From contig CAJQUW010015462.1 in assembly GCA_907163375.1 (NCBI GenBank), positions 434,001-498,000 of the forward strand: DNA of 64,000 nt. Direction: 5' to 3'. Made by a program: the position numbers and the translations under genes. Source of the stretch: Prostheceraeus crozeri. Its lineage: Eukaryota > Platyhelminthes > Polycladida > Euryleptidae. Below the pieces are notes generated by a model, which did not search any database, was not told the origin of the DNA, and saw only the letters and a list, made by a program, of their open reading frames with translations. The first letter of the stretch is position 1. Every line of letters begins with the position of its first letter. Shown here piece by piece: positions 56,386-64,000 of the stretch.

Positions 56386-59300
56386 TTCATGAGCAGGTAC
56401 ACATGCAGACAGGCGGACGTGGGTTTGGCTGACGCGTGTCGATGTTCTTTAGCAGCACTTTATTGATAAGACTTATCAGTGCGGTAGCGCATCTTTTTGC
56501 ACATTCGAAATCCTTGCATCATGAAAAACCTGATGGGTAGTTCACACTGTCTGTCAATTTTCTTTAAATTTTCTATCGTCTTCGTGTTGAAATCGTGCAT
56601 CAGAGAAAATGTTATTTCGCAAGACACCACCACAAACATTTCACTTCAGAAAGCAAATAGGCTATTGATTAAACCTTGGTAATGAAATAAAAAAGTTTTG
56701 GGAGGTGGTGTGATGTTGTATTACTTATAATTTATTCATGTTCAAATTTTCCGTGTACGATATCTACGAAACTAATGCCGTAATCAGCAAGAGAGGGTTT
56801 CAGATAGCCTACTGCCTCTGAGGTGCTTTATTCCAAATTTGAAGAGAAACGGTACAGAAATGGCATAATTTTGGGTGATCGTGTAAAGTGCTGTTGTACA
56901 TGTTTGAGATTTGGAGTTTTTTCGAGATGATGGCCTGAAGTTTCCGCATTGGAGCTGTGGGCAAGTTCAGTGAAGAAAAAAGGTTTTGGATGGTGATGTG
57001 AAATGTTTTCATCAATTTAGTTCAGTCGTCATGACTTTGATTATAATTTGCTGTGACTCCCATCATACGATGTTTTCGTGAAAATTCAGCAAGCTAAAGA
57101 ACAGTACCAGATTTACCAAAACACGTGGAAATTCGATTTTTGGGAAGTGGTGAATTTTCTCAACTTTCATTTTTGGGTGTTGTGTTTTGTGAATACCCAA
57201 ACAGCATAACACGTCAAAATATTCAATGAAGCTCAAGGTTTCACATGGCACTCGTTTATTAAAAATGAACCCGGACTTCAAAACGAAAATTGCATTTGAA
57301 GTTTTGTGCATTTCTTTTTGAAACAGTCTGCAAACTGCTCAACGAAACAATTTAATGATGCCTGTCATCAAAAGCTATATCGGCCTCAAAAAGCTAAATG
57401 TTGTCATTATCGCTTGTGAACGCAAAAGTTCTACATTGAAGCCGGTTTTAGAATTAATGAAGCTATGCTCATGGTGTTTGACAACCATTCTCTCTTTAAT
57501 TTAAGTACTTCAATCTACAGGTCTGTCCATTGTAATATGCTTGCATCCATCCTTAAGGCTGTGAACACACGCTGTGACAGTGTCTCATGAAAGCGACTTC
57601 ACACCAAAAAAATGGTTGATTTCATAGCTGAGTGTTTTAGAGAAATGATGAGTGCTGCAATTCACCATAAACGGGCAGCAAATTCGAGAAATGATTTGCA
57701 TGTGTACAAAGTCCAACGTGTGGGCCGAAGCAGTGCATGAATATCAACAAACAGTCGTCACAATTATATGTAAGATGCAACAAAGGCAATTTGTCTAAAG
57801 ATTGTTTCACTAGGTGCGTTTTCCATACTTATGTTCTACAATTCAACCTGAACATACGGGCACGTGCGTGCAAATTTATAAGCATCCTGACAATAACAGA
57901 TTCTGAAAATCACCGTGAACATGTCAATAGTGTTCAGAATATTTGTAATTATCATATTTAAACATTTTTTTGCACTTGTAGGGAGATTTATGTCAAAGTT
58001 CCAATCAGTTCCTCCCTGTACCTCTCTCTCGCTTTACTGATGTAATGCTCAAAATTTCCCAATTCTAGCCATTGAAACCCGAGTACAGCATGAAAGGGCT
58101 AGAATGAATTGTGAATTAAAAACAATGTTATGCGGCAAACAGGTTCTAGGAAATGCGATGTCAACAGCGCATAAACTCTGATTGATATCCTTCCTACAGA
58201 CGATGGCCGCTTCCAGTGGTTGACACTGGTTGGGTGACGGTGCCAAAGATGTCCGGTGCTTAGTTGTCACATGTTCGGGAAAGATTTATGGATTTAGATG
58301 CGTTTTCAGTTTGAAACCATTATTCAATCTGCTTCATATCTGATTGTGCATGATGTAGTTCACCCAGTTAAATCACATAAATACGTAGGATGATGAAGTC
58401 CGTTTGGAGGAGTTCCACTACAACATGCATCTTGGTGTAGTAAAATGAATGCACGTGCAATTGCCAAACTCCGTCATCTCAGATAAAAAAACTCAGTAAA
58501 GTATCTGTATTACTGCAACCAATCTTTTTATCTAGGACGATGACCAGACGTATATTATTTTGCTGCATGGAGTGCATCGCGGCTAAATGCCTAGCCATTT
58601 GTTTGTTCATCACAGATTCAAAGATATGTACCATGACTGATTGGCAGCAAAATGCAAAATGATCACTTTCATATACCAAAAGTTCGACTGAATAATAAAA
58701 ATGGATGTCAGTGTTCTGTAATTTTTCAAGGAATATGTGCGCGCCTGTATGTCTATTTTTTTATCTTTAATCGCGCCGTCCTGACCATAAGTACGACATT
58801 CTGCTATTCTACTTCACAATGATTCCAGCTAGTAGCATCACATGATTTCTGACTAAATGAACTGACCTACTTCCTTATCAATAATTTCTTCACAGTAACT
58901 CAATCATGCAGCACAAAAATGCTGTTGAATTTTTTTCCGTACATTCAGGAAGCCAACTATTGTTTGTTAGAATTTCTCGTTAAACAAATGTTTCTTTCGT
59001 TAGCAAAACCAAACAGTTGATATTTCTGTGATCCGTGACATCACATTTCGTCAGATATGCCATATTTTACGTCACAAATAACCTTCATTCATTGCTTGTT
59101 GGTTCTGTTGGTTCTAATGACCAGCTTGATCAAATTAGGATACGTTTGATAGTTGCACTCGAGAGAATTTTACAGTTTCCTGTGTAGAATCTCTATCTGA
59201 TATGCTGGCAGCTACCTTTCGGAACGTTGTAACCATAAATTGATCTTTTGAACTTCTTGTTTGTTTTGAAGCTTGCGTAAACCCCACTACTTATTGCAAA

Positions 59301-61017
59301 GAATCTCAAGTGTTTCTAAATTCCAACAAAAATACCAATCAAAATATTAATCAAGTTTCAGAATTTAAAGAAGCCTCCTTGCATCTCAATTATCTTCAGC
59401 ACTTCAAGTGATTGGCGGCTAAAAATTTAGATGTGAAATTTTGTTTTTGCACAGCCATTCACTATGTCTTTCAAGATAACAAGCAGAAGGATCAAAGAGA
59501 CACTAATAATAGTAATAATAATATGTCTCTATTACACTTCAAAACAAGATACGGAAGTGGCATGTACAACATTACAGAAGATAAAACATGAAAGAAGGTT
59601 AGGCAAATCTAATGCAAGACGACTGAAACCGCTTGGTTTTGGCCATCACTTTTCTGTGAAGGAATCCTTTGGGAGTAGAAGACTTAGATGATGATTTGTC
59701 AAATATCACATGCAAGGGATGCTGAAGGCACATCGCTTTACTTGATAGGCGTCTTGCCATCAAGTCACAAAAATCAGCAAATTTGATTTCCCCCTAATCC
59801 GGAAAATTCGGAAAGCACGTTCTTCAAATTGGGTTAACTGCCGGAAACAAGTTTAGTTAAAGCTACACCATGCAGGAAAGCTGTAGCTGGCTACCGATCG
59901 TATGAGTACAGTATAGGGGAGAGTGGGGTGATTTGGCACCTGGGGTGCATTGGCACCCACCCCCTACAGCCTATTTCAGGCTCTGTAAAAAGTCCGTAAT
60001 AAACATTTGAATCACTATTATAGTGCACACTTGGCAACTTAACGGTCAAGTTAGCTTAATGGTCCAACTTGACGAAGTTAACTTAATGGTCAAGTTGGCT
60101 ATCTATAGGCCCAGCTGTCGAACGTCTTCTCAAACTTGGTAGTCACGCAAAGATTCATTCATATTTTCGATATCAATTTTCAGACATTGTTATTTGAATG
60201 GAAATTCCTATCGAATACATTGATGTTTCACAATTGAATACATCAAATATCTGTTTCAACTTTAGTTATTTAATCAACACTACGTACACTGTATTACGGT
60301 TCATTCAATTATTTTTCGTAATGCCATAAACTATTATTGTCTAGATCATAAATGGCTTTAAATCTTGGTTTCAACCTATTTTTCTTATGAAATTCCTGTT
60401 ACTCTAGTTTTGTGATAAAAAAATCCTATTTTTTCATGGGATAGGAGCGTTGGAGTCCTGTTAACGGCTTTTTTGCAATCAAAAACCTGTAAGACACAAG
60501 TTGAGACATAGGTATGGCAAACTCATGCATATAGACACGTGCAATTATGTTTTCCTAATGACTAAAAAAGGTTTTGATTCTCTTGTGAATAGGCTATATC
60601 AGGTAAAAGTGTAGGCTTCTCCCATACCAGTATGGCTTGCCTCAATTGCAGCAAGGCGGATTTATATGGCTGTGATCGCTTGGCACTGTAGCACTGACCG
60701 ATGTAGCAATTTCCGAATTATTGGAGCCCATTAAATGGTGCAACTTGTAAAAATGCCGGAAGAGGTCCTATGGGGTGTTATCAAACATTCAAAGTTGTCC
60801 GAATCAAATATCCATACTGTGACAATGACACGTGAAGCTTCGCTAAATTTTACTGGTCGATAATGGGTCACCAAAAGAGTGACACTAAATTTTTTAAAAA
60901 TAAAGTGTTTGTGATCAAATTCAGACATACATAAGAGACAGCGAAAGAGGAAATTGAAATAACCTTTTGCCATCGAGTTAGAGAGTATGGAGAGGGCAAA
61001 GGCACTACAGAAAACAA
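56386..61017. other. Large intergenic stretch
   Basis: AT-rich with short chance frames; no gene recognised. 59925-59965 (GGGGAGAGTGGGGTGATTTGG and GGTGCATTGGCACCC) looks like one end of a worn DNA element, and 60040-60100 holds repeated TTAATGGTC/CAACTTGAC words. Confidence 0.4.
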
Positions 61018-61260
61018 ATGTCAATTCAGCTAGAAGAATTGATCGCCAAGATGGAGACGATGGGGCGGTTGAAAGCCAAGGAGGTATGGGAGCTAATTGG
61101 AATGTACCCCAAGAACATTCGAGAGGTAGCTCAAATTGTCGTGTCTCTCATGCAAGTTGCTAACGAGCGCATCTTCTCGCCACAACATTTTCTTTTATCC
61201 GATCTACGGAGCTCATCGGCGGAGGATATTATAAATGCCGCATTGCCGCTATTTTCCTCC
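61018..61260 (+). pseudogene. hAT transposase dimerisation-domain remnant
   Basis: EVWELIGMYPKNIREVAQIVVS then QVANERIFSPQHFLLSDLRSS and EDIINAALPLF match the C-terminal hAT (ATC) pattern YP-L...ILS...SNERxFS...RSS...D-I-AL. Only this domain is recognisable; no catalytic part was found upstream. Confidence 0.45.
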
Positions 61261-61619
61261 GCCGCAGTAATATGGAATGAAGCTGGCATCCTCTGTTGTT
61301 TGTTTATTGATTGTCAAAAATACAAACTTAATATTTCTGTTTTCCTTCGGTGTCGGTTGAAAAACAGCACGACACCGCAGAGCTTGTATGTCATCATCTT
61401 AAAAAAATCATGAGGTATATGCCTTGGGGAAGTTGTTCATTTTCCCCCAGAAACGAAAGTTGTGCTTATTTTCCTCGACCAAGAAGTTTGCGATGCAGCA
61501 TTTTGGTCTAAGCAATGTTTGGTTTCAGTAGATATAATTTAATAAGGTAATGTTGGTAACATTAGATGCCAGCTGTTGTATCTTATGACATTACATATAT
61601 TGATGAGACCGAAGATGTT

Positions 61620-61752
61620 TCAGTCTTCGAGGCTAAGGGTCCGTGTCAGTGGTAAAGTGCTAAGGATCAACACATAAAGGAATCCAATATAGACCGTGAA
61701 GCACAAGTACATAACAGGATTCCTACCGGTCCTGAAAAATGAATTTATATCC
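61620..61752 (-). CDS. Candidate terminal exon of an unknown membrane protein
   Basis: After a possible acceptor (gatttccag) the minus strand reads DINSFFRTGRNPVMYLCFTV followed by YIGFLYVLILSTLPL and a stop after SLED, i.e. one hydrophobic segment. No partner exons were found, the pyrimidine tract is weak, and the frame also runs through upstream. Confidence 0.2.
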
Positions 61753-61865
61753 TGGAAATCCCAGATAAGTTCGGTAAATTTCAAAATCTTAGTAGTAATG
61801 AATATTTTTAGGTCATTGCAGTTCATTTTTCCTTTCAACTTACTTTCCGTCATGTCTAGCATCAT

Positions 61866-63029
61866 ATCATACTTTCAGTCAGTTGTTACCTTGTTACTAA
61901 TGTGACTATGTATAAATTATCAACATAAAACGATTTTGTTCGTATTATATTCTTAATTTAACTATAGGCCTAATAATTGAACCGTTTTGCAGTTTAATCG
62001 ATGTTGTCGATATGCCGGCAAAAAAGTTACGTTTAGATTGGTACACTAAACTTCTCTTGATAATGATCCTGGGAGAAGGATAATACAAGTCAGATCAGTG
62101 TACATGTAAAACACACACAGGAAATCCGCGGTCCTGGAATTGTCCATGAATTTTGTGCATCTTTTGCTGTCGCCACTTTTACCGTCATTCAAAATAGGTT
62201 CAAAATTAGGCACTCAGTATTCTAAGATAAATAACAGAATATGGACATTCCACGTACCCGCGCAAGCAGTATGAATAACAATCCCTTGGTGATAGCAGTT
62301 TGGAAAAGGTGCGACCACTTCCCATGTATAATTTTCATTTTATGACTTGGTTACTTAATAATGTTTTTCGGTACTTAAAAAAGGGTTTCATTATGCATCT
62401 GAAAGTTACGTCCTCTCAAGAAACAAACTCACCATAAAGAAAATGCTTTGTTTGAACCTTGTTTCCTATGTTGAATTTTGTTAAGTTCCTTTTGTGAATT
62501 TGAATTACTTCCAATGAAATAATAATTCTGCTTTTAATTTCGATTGCATGTTATCATCAACATATTGAGGTCAGTTAATTTGTTTCGGTTATTTGTGCTA
62601 GCAATAATCGCGTGCGAGACAATTTAAATTGGTCTATTCTAATTAATCTATTCTATTCCAAGTTACATGAAGACATTGTATAGTGACTTTTTGATATTGG
62701 AATGATTATCAGTAGGTTCCTAGTGGTCGAACTTTTATTCCGTCGTTTCCAAACCGAAGAATCAATGTTTCCTTTCCTGTCTCAAGGCTCTGGGAAATAT
62801 TACGCATTTGTCAGCGGCGTTTCATCTCAGAACTGCGTATGTACATGAATAATATTGACAGTGGGTAGTTTTATGGATTGAAGAAGGCAATTTGAAAAAA
62901 TGACAGAAACTGATACTGGATTTGGATCAAAGCGATCAGTACCGCTGAAATGCATTCCTTCACAAAAATTGACATTTTATGCAGAGTCAACTATTTTCTT
63001 CTTTGAAGGTGGGAAATTGAAGTAATGCT
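61866..63029. other. Intergenic, nothing recognised
   Basis: No coding, RNA or mobile-element signal that I can support. Confidence 0.4.
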
Positions 63030-63059
63030 GTTATAAATTATAATATATATTTTACCCAA

Positions 63060-63098
63060 TATATTTCAATGACTAAGCGTCGTTATCATCAGGGCACA
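63060..63098 (-). ncRNA. Hammerhead-like motif downstream of the PLE nuclease
   Basis: On the minus strand CTGATGA (63092-63086), an extra T, stem AACGAC/GTCATT with one mismatch, then GAAA (63067-63064) followed by the palindrome ATATAT. Same layout as at 2318-2360. Confidence 0.4.
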
Positions 63099-63363
63099 TA
63101 TTATAAAAAGAAACTATTCAACATGAGCTCAAAATTTGAGAAGGTGAAGATGCAAAGATAGATATTTGTAGCACTGGGCTACAGATAGAACAGATAGAAC
63201 CGGGTTACATGGTACCGATTGCAAAAAACATTGATCTGACTAAATAATTAATTGCAGAATTATAAACATGATCATGAGACTTATAAAAAGTATAAAATAC
63301 TTATAAAATCTTTAAATTACGACATAATCAAAAGAGTATAACAGGTGAAGTAAATGAAGGGTT

Positions 63364-63687
63364 CTAGTCAATCAAGAAGTATCTATATTCCTCAGATTCT
63401 TGCTTATTATTGATGGCAGGATTATGGCGCTGAATCATTGTTGCCTCTTTAAGTCGCAGGCTAGCTTCGTCTGTTGCACTGGCAATTATTGTGATGTTGA
63501 AGTCTCGCTTACATTTGATTTTGTGTTTGAATACAGAAGAGTTTTTATCTTCAAGATGTTCTTTTATTCTAATATGCAAAGTTCTCGTAGTACTGCCGAT
63601 GTAGATATGCTGACACGATTTACACTTTAATTGGTATATGATGTTCTTTATGAGGCACTTTTCTTTGTCGGATGAGCGGACATCCAT
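63364..63687 (-). pseudogene. C-terminal GIY-YIG nuclease of the PLE at the right edge
   Basis: CLIKNIIYQLKCKSCQHIYI then GSTTRTLHIRIKEHLEDKNS and SVFKHKIKCKRDFNI, ASATDEASLRLKEATMIQRH: the full nuclease block with YIGSTTR core, R..EH and the Cys pair (KCKSC). The nuclease domain itself is uninterrupted. Confidence 0.85.
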
Positions 63688-64000
63688 TGAAAGTGCATTT
63701 TGGTATTTCCTTTTTCGTAGTTAGGAAGTTTTGCATTGAGAATGATTTATAGGCTAATCGTACATTTATTCCTTCTTTGGCAAATATTCATCTGATTCTG
63801 TTTGAGATGTCATCCGAAATGTAGTTCATTTTGGGGTGAAAAATTTGATTACTATCTTGCCTTTGTGATTTATTTTTCGTAGTTCTTTTTGTTTTCTGGA
63901 TAATTTCTGGACTAATTATTCTGTCAGAATGCAGGTCGTGTTGATGGAATATTTCATCGCTTGTGCATCTTCCTTTGATTCGACATCTTTCATTTTTTAT

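Larger units (their letters stand above)
63030..64000 (-). mobile_element. Penelope-like element, runs off the window
   Basis: Minus strand carries the end of a PLE: linker text FAKEGINVRLAYKSFSMQNF, then the GIY-YIG nuclease ending at 63364, then a 3' region with a hammerhead-like core at 63060-63098. The RT lies beyond 64000 or is degraded. Broken. Confidence 0.8.

Noticed and set aside
1-64000. CRISPR arrays, operons, riboswitches and plasmid origins
   Set aside because: None present; the window is a spliced animal genome.

Overview
This window is a stretch of animal (metazoan) nuclear DNA. It has spliced GT-AG introns, an AT-rich intron background and a dense load of Penelope-like, LINE, hAT, Tc1, Harbinger and piggyBac elements. 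The mix of Penelope-like elements (PLEs), CR1/RTE-like LINEs and hAT-type MITEs, with frequent taggccta and acatgtac words, fits a marine invertebrate. An echinoderm or related deuterostome is my best guess, but nothing here proves it.

Host genes. Two are clear. The first is a 14-exon major facilitator gene on the minus strand. It starts at 27365 and stops at 3918 (23.4 kb). All exon phases agree, and the product is 483 residues that read like SVOP (synaptic vesicle 2-related protein). The second is a UMP-CMP kinase on the minus strand (35436-36077). Its kinase domain lies in one uninterrupted exon behind a good splice acceptor.

Layout. 1-3.7 kb: degenerate ATAATCA-type repeat carrying a 5'-truncated PLE with inverted terminal repeats, then a hairpin repeat. 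3.9-27.4 kb: the SVOP-like gene. Its introns hold a foldback with a hAT-like insert, a 1.08 kb near-perfect palindrome (11.0-12.1 kb), a Chlamys-type PLE with its GIY-YIG nuclease upstream of the reverse transcriptase (16.3-18.4 kb), two LINE fragments and a second hAT copy with a MITE nested in it. 27.8-29.4 kb: a nearly whole Tc1 element. 30.7-33.1 kb: an inverted repeat pair around a MITE. 35.4-36.8 kb: UMP-CMP kinase and a Tc1 fragment. 38.3-40.8 kb: an apparently intact PIF/Harbinger element with transposase and Myb-like genes. 41.2-48.2 kb: PLE ends, a hAT element, and an RTE-like LINE split by a PLE. 49.0-51.7 kb: a hAT element with a perfect 8-bp target duplication, set in a decayed coding-like block. 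52.8-56.4 kb: a piggyBac remnant and a CR1-like LINE split by a 714-bp insertion. 56.4-63.0 kb: mostly non-coding, with a hAT C-terminal remnant. 63.0-64.0 kb: another PLE running off the window.

The most notable patterns are these. Hammerhead-ribozyme-like cores recur at the ends of several different PLEs. A long palindrome lies inside a transcribed intron. Nested insertions can be dated relative to one another by empty-site logic. The Harbinger element looks complete. All family names rest on reading motifs by eye; no searches were run.
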